64,000 nucleotides of DNA from Watersipora subatra (taxonomy: Eukaryota > Bryozoa > Gymnolaemata > Cheilostomatida > Watersiporidae): the NCBI RefSeq assembly GCF_963576615.1, contig NC_088715.1, positions 55,062,690 to 55,126,689 of the forward strand. Reading direction: 5' to 3'. The number at the start of each line of letters is the position of its first letter. The first letter of the stretch is position 1. Below the pieces are notes generated by a model, which did no database searches, was not told where the DNA came from, and was given only the letters and a program-made list of their open reading frames with translations. Shown one piece after another: positions 12,974 through 23,849 of this stretch. The position numbers and the translations under genes are program-made.

Positions 12974-12985
<12 letters not shown>
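12905..12985 (-). repeat. tRNA-like (SINE-type) fragment
   Basis: On the minus strand the stretch reads an A-box-like TAGCGCAGTTGGTAAGG and, about 35 bases later, a B-box-like GGTTAAAACCC. This spacing and order resemble the promoter half of a tRNA or a tRNA-derived SINE. No complete cloverleaf is claimed. It sits between the LINE 5' end and a TA microsatellite. Confidence 0.4.

Positions 12986-13029
<44 letters not shown>
12978..13029. repeat. (TA)n microsatellite
   Basis: About 26 near-perfect TA units. It supplies the TA dinucleotide flanking the MITE that starts at 13030. Confidence 0.95.
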
Positions 13030-13032
<3 letters not shown>

Positions 13033-13789
13033 TCAAGCATAGATAACTCGCCCACGGATAGCTCAAACACATGGTTAATTTGAACGGTTTCTTTGGTCCG
13101 CTCCCACGTAATGATAAGTTGCTATAGATAACTCAAACTCAACACTGTTAATTCGAACTGTTTTTTGCTCAACGGCTACCACAACGGTTGTTATCGCTTT
13201 AGAAAATCACTTTATTCCAAGCCATAGAGGTAAACTTCAACTTTTCGTAATTCATAAGTGTCGTTATTACCACCATCGGCAAAATATTTTTGTCAACGAC
13301 TTTTTTAAAGGTTTGGTGAAATTTGATTTATACCAAACATCCGCTTAACCATCACCCTTCGGAAGCGAGGTAAAGTGAGGTAATCTTTGCATAAACTTCA
13401 AGAAAAATCGGCAAAATTGATTGTGGGTAAAACGCTCAAAAGAAAAAATGTCTTTTCTTTTGAGCATTTCAACAACGATCAAGTTTTGCCAATGTCAATC
13501 TAAAAGACGTCCTGGCAATAACATCACCTCAAACAACGAACCAATCTCAAGTGATAAAAAAATCTCTATACTTTTTGATAAAAACGATTTAAACTTTACA
13601 TCAGAAGCATTTAATTTGAAACAAGCCATTTGTGCTTTTGATTCATTTTACAGTTTGTATATGTACATGTATCTACTAGTAAATAAGTAAATACGTGGAC
13701 TTGTGGCAGTGCTCCGATAACTTGGACGCTCTGATAATTCGAACACTTTCGCTCGGTCCCGTGAAGTTCGAGTTATCCATGTTTGACTG
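13030..13789. mobile_element. pogo/Tigger-like MITE
   Basis: A 760-bp element with terminal inverted repeats: CAGTCAAGCATAGATAACTC at the left and an imperfect reverse complement ending GTTTGACTG at the right. It is flanked by TA on both sides, the target duplication of the Tc1/mariner superfamily. The inner open frame (13421-13690) has no transposase similarity I can see, so this is a non-autonomous copy. Confidence 0.75.
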
Positions 13790-13976
13790 TATATATATAT
13801 ATATATATTTGTGTTATATATAGTACATACCCATGTATATAACAAAAGATACATATGTATATATGCATATGTATATTTGTATACGTGGGTATATGTACAT
13901 ATATACATCTGTGTATACATATGTATAGATTATATCCTTGCGTTATATATATGAGTTATATATAAATACACATGAG
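13790..13976. repeat. AT-rich microsatellite
   Basis: TA and TATG/TACA repeats following the MITE. Confidence 0.85.
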
Positions 13977-16900
13977 GACCACAACAGAAAAACCAGTGTT
14001 GTCACACTTTAGGTTTTTTGAGTAATTGCTAACTACCTTTAGTTTTGGCACTGCAGAATTGTTGGGTAAACTAAAAACTTTGAAAAATCAGTGTTATCCA
14101 ATGGAAATCGGTGTTTAATTTTTATGCTCAAATAAATAAACAGAATATGTCCAATTCGTAATATGGAAAAATCGGCTAAGGCCAACAGTCAACCAATCAA
14201 ATGGTGTACTTTTTAATGCAGTCTTCTATTGTTTAATGTTGCTTAGCTAGCAGAAAGGCTCGTTTGTTCATTAAGCTATTATTAATAATGATGGCATGTG
14301 AAAATAGATCTGAGTATTCAGAATTAACTGAAAAGCCTAGAAAACAAAGAAAAAGACGGTAGTGCGTAAAAAAGGCTAAAAAAACAAAGGGTTTTTAGCC
14401 ACAAAACAGGAGAAAATCACTCATGCAAATGATATAAACTCTTTGAGATTGTTTTTGCAACGAACACGCACAAATATTTTACTGATTTTTATTAAATTCA
14501 CACTACGAAGAATCAATAAGACGCTCATTTATTTTTGCTAATAACTGTGTGTAAAGTGGAGAGGAGAAGAAGGCCGGTTGAAAGTCACATAGTGTAGATC
14601 CCGAAGCAGGGAAGTTCTAATTGTTCTATGATAGACGCGCTAAACAGAACAAAATTTACACAATCATTTGCTATTTTAGTTGACTTGTGCATAAAAAAAA
14701 GATTTAATAGGATCACAACAGCTGTTCAATGTGTAGACATTCATTCTTACATGAAATGCGATCAAGAAATGAATGTGGTGAATTGCAAGTCAGTTGTAGA
14801 TCTACCATCTGATTAGATAAAGTTGTTTCAAAACACTTGCAAACATCCTAAACCCTTTAATATAATTTATATTGAGAGCTCAAAGTTCTTCAACTACAAA
14901 AATATCTTAAGCAGATGTACAAGACAACTTGCCCAATGAAAACTAGGAATTTACATCAAGTGAAAGTTGCGAATACAGAAAGCAAGCTTGTGGTGTTTTA
15001 TAGAGAATCATGGAATGGCAGTTACATCAAGAGGGCTATTGGAAGACCAACTAAGCTTCCTCGTTGAACGCAGTCAACTTGCATTACCATAACACCGCAT
15101 CATATCATACCACCATGTATACTGTATCATATCATACCACCATATATACCGTATCATATCATACCACCATATCACCGCATCATATCATACCACCATATAT
15201 ACCGTATCATATCATACCACCATATCACCGCATCATATCATACCACCATATATACCGTATCATATCATACCACCATATATACCGTATCATATCATACCAC
15301 CATATCACCGCATCATATCATACCACCATATCACCGTATCATAACATATCATACCACCATATCACCGTATCATATCATACCACCATATATACCGTACCGT
15401 ATCATATCATACCACCATATATACCGTATCATATCATACCACCAAATATACCGTATCATATCATACCACCATATCACCGCATCATATCATACCACCATAT
15501 ATACTGTATCATATGATACCACCATATATACCGTATCATTTCATACCACCATATCACCGCATCATATCATACCACCATATATTCCGTATCATATCATACC
15601 ACCATATATACCGTATCATATCATACCACCATATCACTGTATCATAACATATCGTACCACCATATCACCATATCATATCATACCACCATATATACCGTAT
15701 CATATCATACCACCATATATACCGTACCGTATCATATCATACCACCATATATACCGTATCATATCATACCACCATATATACCGTACCGTATCATATCATA
15801 CCACCATATATACCGTATCATATCATACCACCATATATACCGTACCGTATCATACCACCATATATACCGTATCATATCATACCACCATATATACCGTATC
15901 ATATCATACCACCATATATACCGTACCGTATCATATCATACCACCATATATACCGTATCATATCATACCACCATATCACTGTATCATAACATATCGTACC
16001 ACCATATCACCATATCATATCATACCACCATATATACCGTATCATATCATACCACCATATATACCGTACCGTATCATATCATACCACCATATATACCGTA
16101 TCATATCATACTACCATATATACCGTACCGTATCATACCACCATATATACCGTATCATATCATACCACCATATATACCGTATCATATCATACCACCATAT
16201 ATACCGTACCGTATCATATCATACCACCATATATACCGTATCATATCATACCACCATATCACCGCATCATATCATACCACCATATATACCGTATCATATG
16301 ATACCACCATATATACCGTATCATTTCATACCACCATATCACCGCATCATATCATACCACCATATATTCCGTATCATATCATACCACCATATATACCGTA
16401 TCATATCATACCACCATATCACTGTATCATAACATATCGTACCACCATATCACCATATCATATCATACCACCATATATACCGTATCATATCATACCACCA
16501 TATATACCGTATCATATCATACCACCATATATACCGTACCGTATCATACCACCATATATACCGTATCATATCATACCACCATATATACCGTATCATATCA
16601 TACCACCATATATACCGTACCGTATCATATCATACCACCATAAATACCGTATCAATCGTCTTGTTAGCACTCTTACAAATAGTGATGAGACAGCAGATAG
16701 TGATGAAATTTAGACATTGCAGAGAAACTTCAAACTGCTATTAATTACTGGTTTTTTACAGTTGTTATATTATTATTAAATTTAATTCCAAGTGGAAAAA
16801 TATAATTTTTTATTGACCAAAACCTTTTTAGTGCATCCATATGGAAAAATAGGCAATTTCCATTGCAACATGCATGTTCATTTTAGTCACTGAATTACAA

Positions 16901-17078
16901 AAACCAATATCCAAAGAAATAATTTTTATTTTATCAGCACCAAACTATGTATCCGTCAATAAACTTACATATATTTGTTATAAACTGTGTTTTCATTGCC
17001 TGAAATAGTGTCAAATCTTAGAAAATAATTTTCTCAAAGCTGCAAAAGTGTGAAATCAATTATTTTTCCATTGTGGTC
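13977..17078. mobile_element. Possible TIR element carrying a satellite array
   Basis: The left end (GACCACAACAGAAAAACC, then TCACACTTT) matches in inverted orientation the right end near 17040-17078 (GACCACAATGGAAAAATA, then TCACACTTT on the minus strand). Both ends sit in AT microsatellite. The interior holds the satellite at 15085-16655 and no recognisable transposase. It could be a non-autonomous DNA transposon, or the ends could be a chance match of two repeats. Confidence 0.4.
15085..16655. repeat. Satellite array of 19-29 bp units
   Basis: About 1.57 kb of tandem repeats built from ATCATACCACCATAT joined to ATACCGTATCAT or CACCGCATCAT variants. Higher-order blocks (for example 15540-15670 and 16317-16447) recur nearly identically. 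The long open frame across it (15064-15516) is only the repeat read in a stop-free frame, not a gene. Confidence 0.95.
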
Positions 17079-17290
17079 TTTATATGTATATATGTACATA
17101 TACATATATATAATTATATATACATACTTATATATGTATATATAATTATATATATGTATATGTACATATATAATGGTATCATTTATATGGTATGGTATGT
17201 ATTTAGATATACATGGTATGTATATCTAAATCATGGTAAGTATTTAGATATACATATTTATATATGTATATCTAAATATATATTGAAACC
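17079..17290. repeat. ATATGT/ATACAT microsatellite
   Basis: Imperfect TATATGTA and TATACATA repeats, including three TATCTAAAT-type segments. Confidence 0.85.
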
Positions 17291-18099
17291 TATCTTACTT
17301 TGCTTCAGCTAACAAACTCATAGTTTATTTTCATTCAACAAACTTTTGTAGACACTTATACTTTGTAAAAATAAAATATTTAAATTGTCCCTGAGCCAGT
17401 TGAAAATGGAAACGTCTTTAAACAACCAGATAAACTCCATTATTAATGTCATAAATTGTGTGAAAGATCTTTTCCAAAACTGATGCATTTAAATTAGGCA
17501 CCCGACTAAGAGTACTAAAGAGCTAAGACACTTCGCCCATATTAGTTTCAAGTGGCCCTTTTTAGCAAAACAACAGTAATAAACTACAAGCTGAGATTAT
17601 TTAATTTCGAAAAAAGAAAATGATATTAAGTGCATAATGAAAAACATCAGAACATGTATAGCTGTTTCGGTGATGACTGCATACCCCAATCTATAATCCC
17701 CAGTTGAGTTTCATATATATATAATTTGGATTAAAGTTAGATGGACCATTCTGTAGGTATTTCAAAATTATGATTTTCATCTTGGTTCACACAGCTTTTT
17801 TTTAGGAATAAGAAGCTTTAAGAAGACCATATTAAAACATTTGCAATATTTAGTATTAGTGAGTAGTTGTTGTATTCCCCACAAAATCAGTTCAAGAAAT
17901 ATTATTGCTTTTCAATTTGGTCACACTGAAAAAAAACTCATTAAATAAATTCAAAACTATTAGGTTTTAAATAAGCACATGTTAATTACAACTGCATAGT
18001 TAGTAATAAACTGTACGCTCATTATAATAATAGTAATGTTTCCAATCATCTTTTCTAGTAAGTATGATATCATTAAGACTTTTATTATATCACTCTTAC
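17291..18099. other. Intron sequence, nothing recognised
   Basis: AT-rich receptor intron DNA immediately downstream of the exon at 18100-18284. No motif, repeat or open frame of note. Confidence 0.5.
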
Positions 18100-18284
18100 A
18101 GTGCCAGAGCAAGTAGAGCAGAACTTGTGACAGGGCATACAGACTCCAAGCGCATTAGGAGTAGTTGACTCATCATCCGCGCAAGACTGCGAACACTGTC
18201 CTTTGCTTTTTACGTTCTTACATTCTAGGCAATATTTTGGGGAAGATCCAGTGCATTCACCATTGCACTCAACATGGCATACAC
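18100..18284 (-). CDS. Receptor exon: start of cysteine-rich region IV
   Basis: A 185-nt exon. The acceptor is TTCCTTGCAG (ending at 18285); the donor is GTAAGA (from 18099). It takes one base from the previous exon to complete a glycine codon and ends in phase 0. It encodes 61 residues with the ErbB region-IV cysteine layout: VCHVECNGECTG, YCLECKN, GQCSQSC, GVCMPCHKFCSTCSG. The 'C...C....CxGxxPxxCxxC' start is the classic growth-factor-receptor pattern that follows the second L domain. No stop, good splice sites and matching phases on both sides suggest an intact gene rather than a pseudogene. Confidence 0.88.
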
Positions 18285-18477
18285 CTGCAAGGAATCATTA
18301 AATATCTGAGTAAGAAATGGTAAAGAAAAATTATAACTTACATAAAAGGCAGAACTACTTATCTTTATCAGTATAACAACATTATACTTATAACTGTTGT
18401 GAACTCATATAGCATTTATTTAAAATTTTATAATAAGCAATGAGTGGAACATCTTATAATAATTTTTTATTGAGGTT

Positions 18478-18515
18478 CTCAGGCTTACAGCTCAATGGTA
18501 AGCACGGTAAGGTTA
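18478..18515 (+). repeat. Possible tRNA-like A-box fragment
   Basis: CTCAATGGTAAGCACGG resembles the D-arm/A-box half of a tRNA; no B box follows. It lies next to the LINE 3' end at 18541 across a short TA repeat, as the better fragment near 12905-12985 lies by the other LINE copy. Confidence 0.2.
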
Positions 18516-18540
18516 TATATACATATATGTGTATAAAAAA

Positions 18541-18717
18541 ATTGTTTCCTCACCCCGGTTAACCCATATGGGTGATAATTTCTGCTCTAACTCGGGTCTC
18601 CTACTAGAGACCTGAGAGTTTGAGCACTCGCCTCAAGATTTTAGCTGTTCCCAATAGCGCACTTTTCTGCAACTCACCTGAGTTGATTGCTGTCGGTATC
18701 TGGGCGAGCCAAATTTT
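18541..18717 (-). mobile_element. LINE 3'-end fragment
   Basis: Matches the tail of the LINE at 9532-9720 in the same orientation (starts GTTTCCTCACCCCGGTTAAC on the plus strand). Truncated; no coding region of use remains. Confidence 0.85.
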
Positions 18718-19033
18718 ATATATATATATTTATAAATGTACTAGCTGTGCTACCTGTGCTGCTAGCTGTGCAAGCTGATTATTAATACCTGTGCAACGCC
18801 GGGATTGTATTTAGTATATATATATATATATATATATATGCGTTTCCTGTATATATATATATATATAGATATAAATATATAAAAATATATACCAATTATA
18901 TATATATATACATAAGTATATATGTATGTATATATGTGTATGTATATATGTGTATATATATATATATACACATATATACATACATATATATTTATGTATA
19001 TATATAATTAATATATATATATATATATATACA
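18718..19033. repeat. TA-rich inverted repeat between two LINE pieces
   Basis: TA, TATG and TACA microsatellite. The outer parts form an inverted repeat: GCGTTTCCTGTATATATA near 18840 faces TATATATACAGGAAACGC near 19023-19040. Confidence 0.8.
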
Positions 19034-19605
19034 GGAAACGCATACACTGAGCGGCATAATCAAGTTGCAGGTGTTGTGTATGGAAGTCTGTGTGACGAGT
19101 ATGGCCTTAATAAACCACACCACTGGTGGGAAGCTCCTGGTAAGGTGAATGAAAATGATCGTGCTAAGATCCTCTGGGACTTCTATATCCAGACTGACAA
19201 GCATGTCCTAGCAAACCAACCAGATGTAGTGGTGGCGGACAAGGAGAAAAGGAGGGCTACCATAATAGATATAGCAGTACCCAATAACTACAATATAGCC
19301 AGCAACAAAAAATAAAAGGTAGAGAAATATTTCCCTCTTGGAGAAGAGATTGAAAAATGCTGGGATGTAAGAACAACTGTAATCCCAGTAGTCATCGGGG
19401 CACTGGGCGCAATAACACCGGCGCATAAAATGTGGCTTGCCCAAATACCAGCAGCAATCAATTCAGGTGAGTTGCAGAAAAGTGCGCTATTGGGAACAGC
19501 TAAGATCTTGAGGCGAGTGCTAAAACTCTCAGGTTTCTGGTAGGAGACTTGAGTTAGAGCAGAAATTACCACCCATACGGGGTATCCGGGGTGAAGAAAC
19601 ATTTC
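19034..19605 (+). mobile_element. LINE C-terminal and 3'-end fragment
   Basis: Plus-strand piece of the same LINE family. It reads '[20 protein letters not shown]', then a 'QPDVVVADKEKRR' block and '[17 protein letters not shown]' up to a stop at about 19313, then the shared 3' tail ending GGGGTGAAGAAAC. It encodes part of the likely endonuclease region and is 5' truncated at a microsatellite. It lies in the 1.7-kb receptor intron, inverted relative to 18541-18717. Confidence 0.85.
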
Positions 19606-19653
<48 letters not shown>

Positions 19654-19675
19654 GTATATAGATATACATACATAA

Positions 19676-19733
<58 letters not shown>

Positions 19734-19765
19734 CATATGTATTTAGATATATATGTATATATAAG
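19606..19765. repeat. (TA)n microsatellite
   Basis: Long TA runs with TATACATA interruptions, directly after the LINE 3' end. Confidence 0.9.
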
Positions 19766-19958
19766 TATAGATATGATTGTGTTTATATGGAACGGTCTAA
19801 TTTGTAAAGTTATTGACTATAGTAAAATATATATGTAGATAAATAATAATACCTTTGGTGGCTGTATTTAGCTTACATCAACATGTAACTATCGCATCAA
19901 AACTATATGAGCCGTCATTCTGATATTGGTAATAATGATATCAGTGAATTTAACATAC

Positions 19959-20113
19959 CAGTGCAATTACTTGCCACAGCTTGGCTAAAAGTTTCCCTGA
20001 GATATTCTCGCCCTGGCAGGCAAAGGTTTGCGGCAGTTATTTTAGTTTTATACTTTAGGTTGCTTGTATTGAGGTTTGGTAGACCAAGATTACGTACATT
20101 GTCCACAGTTAGT
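19959..20113 (-). CDS. Receptor exon: second half of the L2 domain
   Basis: A 155-nt exon. Acceptor TATTTGCAG (ending at 20114), donor GTATGT (from 19958). Its first base completes the codon left by 21305-21461 and its last base is completed by 18100-18284. It encodes the final strands of a receptor L domain: 'VRNLGLPNL', a 'LKYKTKITAANLCLPGRE' strand and cap with the usual lone cysteine, then 'LRETFSQ' and 'NCTG'. These correspond to the 'L..LGL.SL' and 'I..N..LC' parts of ErbB and insulin-receptor L domains. Its acceptor lies in a three-fold tandem repeat. Confidence 0.88.
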
Positions 20114-20177
20114 CTGCAAATATTTGTATGCTAGGACAAATATTTGTATGTTGGGACAAATATTTGTATGTTAGGAC
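20114..20177 (-). repeat. Three tandem 20-bp copies at a splice acceptor
   Basis: On the minus strand three copies of about 20 bp (CATACAAATATTTG joined by TCCTAAC-, TCCCAAC- and TCCTAGC-like spacers) run straight into the acceptor AG of the exon at 19959-20113. The spacers resemble branch-point consensus (YNYURAY). Confidence 0.75.
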
Positions 20178-21304
20178 GAAAAGATTTCTTCTCTTTTGAT
20201 GTGCAATACATCTAGTTACTATCATTAGACTGGAACTAATTTTAAGGGAGAATATATTCAAGTTGAGGTTGCTACATATGTAACTAAATATCATGAAGTA
20301 CAATTCCTAATGTATCGACGTTTCATACATATTTGGTTGACTTGACAAATGATAAGACACTATCACAAAATAGCAGAAATGGTAGGCTATAAAGACTAAC
20401 TTGGTGGCTCCCTGAATAATTGTAGATATTGACCGCCGGAAACTAAAAATTTCTTCTACTAATTTGTTGATCATAATCTAACTACTTAATTATTGTTATA
20501 CTAACTTGTGCAACAGTGTCTGCTTTATATCTATGGATGCTTTTAGAACTACCCGCCTGCATAGAATGCATCTTCATTAAAGATAAATAATTATTATGTA
20601 CTTCAAAAAACACATTTATCGTTCCAATTTTGTTTTCGAAGCAAGCAATTTTAATATATTCTGCTAATGTTGATCATCTTTTTGTTTTCAACATTAGTAG
20701 ACAATGAACAGCCTACTACATATACCATGTTTTGTCTCTTGTGTCAGTAGGTGTGAAATTGCAATGTAACAATTTACCAATTACCAAGTTATGTAGTGCC
20801 TAAGCGCTGTTGCAATGTTCGCCTGTTCTAGTTTCAAATGGTTGTAACTAAACCAGTTTTCATTTTCAAGAGATTCTTAAAATTGCACACGTGTCAATCA
20901 ACATGTCAGTTTTTGTATTACATTGTAGTTTTTTGCCTACAAACTCTTTGATGAGCAGAAAAAAGCAGTTTTTAAACTAGATATTTCATGTAAAATCTAA
21001 AAAACCTTACTTGATTTTGTAAAAAATAACTGCTCTCACCACTAAAAACTCTAGAAGATTTCAGGTTTTTCACTTAAAAACAAGTATTTTATCACTTTGA
21101 AAGTACATAACTTTGATAATTAATGTTGATTTTTAATGGATAGTTATTTTATTTACACTGTAAAAGTTCTGATAAAACTTCACGATATACGTTATACTTC
21201 ATAACAATATATTTCAAGGAAAGATTTAGCCATTATATTATAAAGCCTAGATTTTAGCTTATCAAGATATTTTGTTCATGATAAACTATATCACAATTAC
21301 TTAC
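20178..21304. other. Intron sequence, nothing recognised
   Basis: The remaining 1.1 kb of the receptor intron between the two L2 exons. AT-rich; no mobile element recognised. Confidence 0.5.
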
Positions 21305-21461
21305 ACTAAGCAATTTTGAAAGCAGCCATCTTTTCCAACTTCTTTAAGACTATCAAAAAACTCCAGTGAATTCACTGAGCTGACAAATGTCAGAACTCCA
21401 GTCACTTCTCTCAAGTTACCTAAATACTGTTTCAGTTGTTCCACAGTATATGGCTCACCAG
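21305..21461 (-). CDS. Receptor exon: middle of the L2 domain
   Basis: A 157-nt exon. Acceptor CTGATTTTAG (ending at 21462), donor GTAAGT (from 21304). Two leading bases complete a proline codon with the last base of 29995-30210, and it ends two bases into a codon. It encodes 'YTVEQLKQYLGNLREVTGVL' followed by 'TFVSSVNSLEFFDSLKEV', a good match in pattern to the 'L..L..V.EITG.L.I......L..F.NL..I' repeat of receptor L domains, which bind ligand in ErbB and insulin receptors. Intact, no stop. Confidence 0.88.
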
Positions 21462-21858
21462 CTAAAATCAGGAGTTAAATAAAAGTGCCAGTATATGATG
21501 TAAGTGTGAAGTATAAGGTAGTATGATGTAACTAAAGTCCCATGTAACAGATATTATACTTAGAGCAACCGGAAGCTTAGAAACCCACAGAATGACTTTG
21601 TTTTGCGTGTTTGTCTAATGTCATATCTTACATATATACTGTAGTAATTTAATACAATATCCTACTAAATTAAAAAAACAAGTATTGTAACACTGGCACA
21701 TTTTTGTTTAGTATTGAGTTTCTAGTTGAATTTTTCTATCAGACACACTGGCTAGTAACAAATACCCATGAAAAATAAATAAATGAACGAATAAAGCAAA
21801 TCGCAAGAAGATCGTAAAGCGAGAAACAAAAATTCTAGTAATAACAGAACAAGACCAA
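21462..21858. other. Intron sequence, nothing recognised
   Basis: AT-rich, immediately upstream (minus strand) of the L2 exon. No feature seen. Confidence 0.5.
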
Positions 21859-22340
21859 ATGCTGCAAACAAATCATATAAAAGCAAATATTGAGAAAAGC
21901 ACCTTCGATGCTAATTGTAGATTGTGTAAGACGAACGACGAAAGCGTCGATCATATGGTAAGTGAATGCTCGAGGATCGCACAAACAGATTACAAATTTT
22001 TACATGATAAAGGAACTGCGGCATTTCACTGGAGTATCAATAAAAAATATAATTTTTAACCACTGCATTCTTAGGGATGGCACAATTTTTTAGAAAGTCT
22101 GTACAGTAGATAAAAGCAATGACAAATATTTTGCCATTTCATTGGACTTGCTTACTTAAAATCCGCCTCGCAGTTTGGAATGAAAATAATCCATAATAAT
22201 AGTAATAAAAATATATACAAAGAAAAAGGCATGAGTAAAACAGTCAGAAGGATGTAAAAAATGTATTGGGAGTAAAAGGGAACTGTGGGACACCAGCTGA
22301 GTAATCGGGAGAAGTTGAGACAAGGAGATTATATATAAAG
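21859..22340 (+). pseudogene. LINE zinc-knuckle fragment
   Basis: The 66-codon open frame reads 'CRLCKTNDESVDHMVSECS', a C-x2-C-x8-H-x4-C arrangement found near the C-terminus of many non-LTR retrotransposons, followed by 'QTDYKFLHDKG'. After a stop at about 22057 the rest is decayed. It is related to, but not the same as, the LINE family found elsewhere in the window. Not a functional gene. Confidence 0.6.
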
Positions 22341-23849
22341 AGACCTACTGTCCATATGAAATCAACCATTCTTCAGGAACTATGGGTCGCACATGGATTT
22401 AAAAAATGCAGCAAATGGTGTATCCATCAGACTGAATCTTTGTTTCAACCCACTACCTATCTGGCTTTTCAATTTTGCATTCAATGAATTTTCTTTTTTT
22501 GTGTTCATGGGTTACTTTGATTCAAACTAATTTACCCTTTTTTCATGCTGCTAATTTAGATCCCATTGCAATCTCAAAATCATTTTACTCTTTTATCTTA
22601 AAGGTTTCATCTTTTCTCTTAAATTTTTGGACATTCCCTTTTTGCCGTGACTACATTTGTAGTTAATTGATCGGCCTTAAGAGTTATTCCTCTAGATGAA
22701 AAAAATTGTGTTTTGTGATGTACTCCTTTGTGTCAACATGCCTTTGTTCCTATCTCTTTTTTCCTTTATATAGACCCTTTACTATTTTGACAAATACCTA
22801 AGCTAAACAGTGCGCTTCAGGATGATATGGAGTGTGTAGAAGAAGAATTGTGGTAAATCTTTTTCGTCAGTTGTCGCCATTTTAATGAAACAAAGCACGA
22901 ACCGCTGTCAGCGTGAATACTTAAAAAAGCTTCATTTTTTGAAGTAAGTTTTTTGACTTTTTACTAACTTTATCCTTGTTTCTTCTCTCTTTTTTAACAT
23001 TTATATGTACAGGTACATTGAAGACCAGACTAATAACTGCAGCAAAAAGCATACTTAGATAATTGCAGCAAGTAAAAATCATTACATCAGCCTTTGCTTA
23101 CTCTTCAGATACATTGAGTTTGATATTGCCATCTCTTAGCTAGCAAGCAAAATGTAAAAGCAAATCATTTAAAAACTTTTTAAAACTATCCAAGCCAAGC
23201 AAATCAGCTCATTCAATCTTATTTAAAGCCCCCTAGTTGCAGTAGAGAATTTTTTTAAAGCCAACTACATGTGTAAAAATACGCCGTGAATCTATTTTTG
23301 ATCAATAGTGAAAAATCACGTTTGTGTAGCAAGATATGCATATTCATATAAATAAATGTATCAAAACACAGTTAATGTGGTGTGTACACCAAAAAAATAC
23401 ATGTAGTGAAGCTTTCTCATGTTCTGATGGCTAACAGTAATGTTTGGTTGGCTTCTACCTTACATGTGAGTAGTCTACCCATATGGTCGGAAAGTCTTGA
23501 AAAGTACACCGACTTACCGAACCAACAAGAGTGAAATGACATATTGTACTTATTTCCCTTGTGCCTGGTACATCTACGCCACTAAGAACGCATAAAACTG
23601 CACACTCAAGCAATTGGCTAGCTTGATCAATGAAGATCTTTACAAAAAATTAGTTCACTGATCTGAGCAAAAAAACAGATGGCAATAGTTAAAAGTAATT
23701 CGGCCATCACCTCTGCAACAATCACAGGTGGTAAGGTCTTGCAGTGTAAGAAGGGTAGATAACGAAGTTTACAAAAAAAGAAAGTATTACACAGATAAAA
23801 AACAATTTATTTTGTGTCTTATACACTTTGTTTGTTTATTTTACAAATT
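22341..23849. other. Intron sequence, no gene recognised
   Basis: Pyrimidine-rich in part (22480-22780). A possible exon-like frame on the minus strand ends in GTAAGT at about 23515 but is not needed to complete the receptor and matches nothing I know. Confidence 0.4.

Noticed and set aside
15064-15516. 150-codon open frame of Tyr/His/Ile/Pro-rich repeats
   Set aside because: It is the satellite array read in a stop-free frame; other positions in the array are broken.
15085-16655. CRISPR-like array
   Set aside because: Units are contiguous tandem repeats without unique spacers, in a eukaryotic genome.
22475-22666. 63-codon hydrophobic frame
   Set aside because: Pyrimidine-rich DNA gives Phe/Leu/Ser by chance; no conserved pattern.
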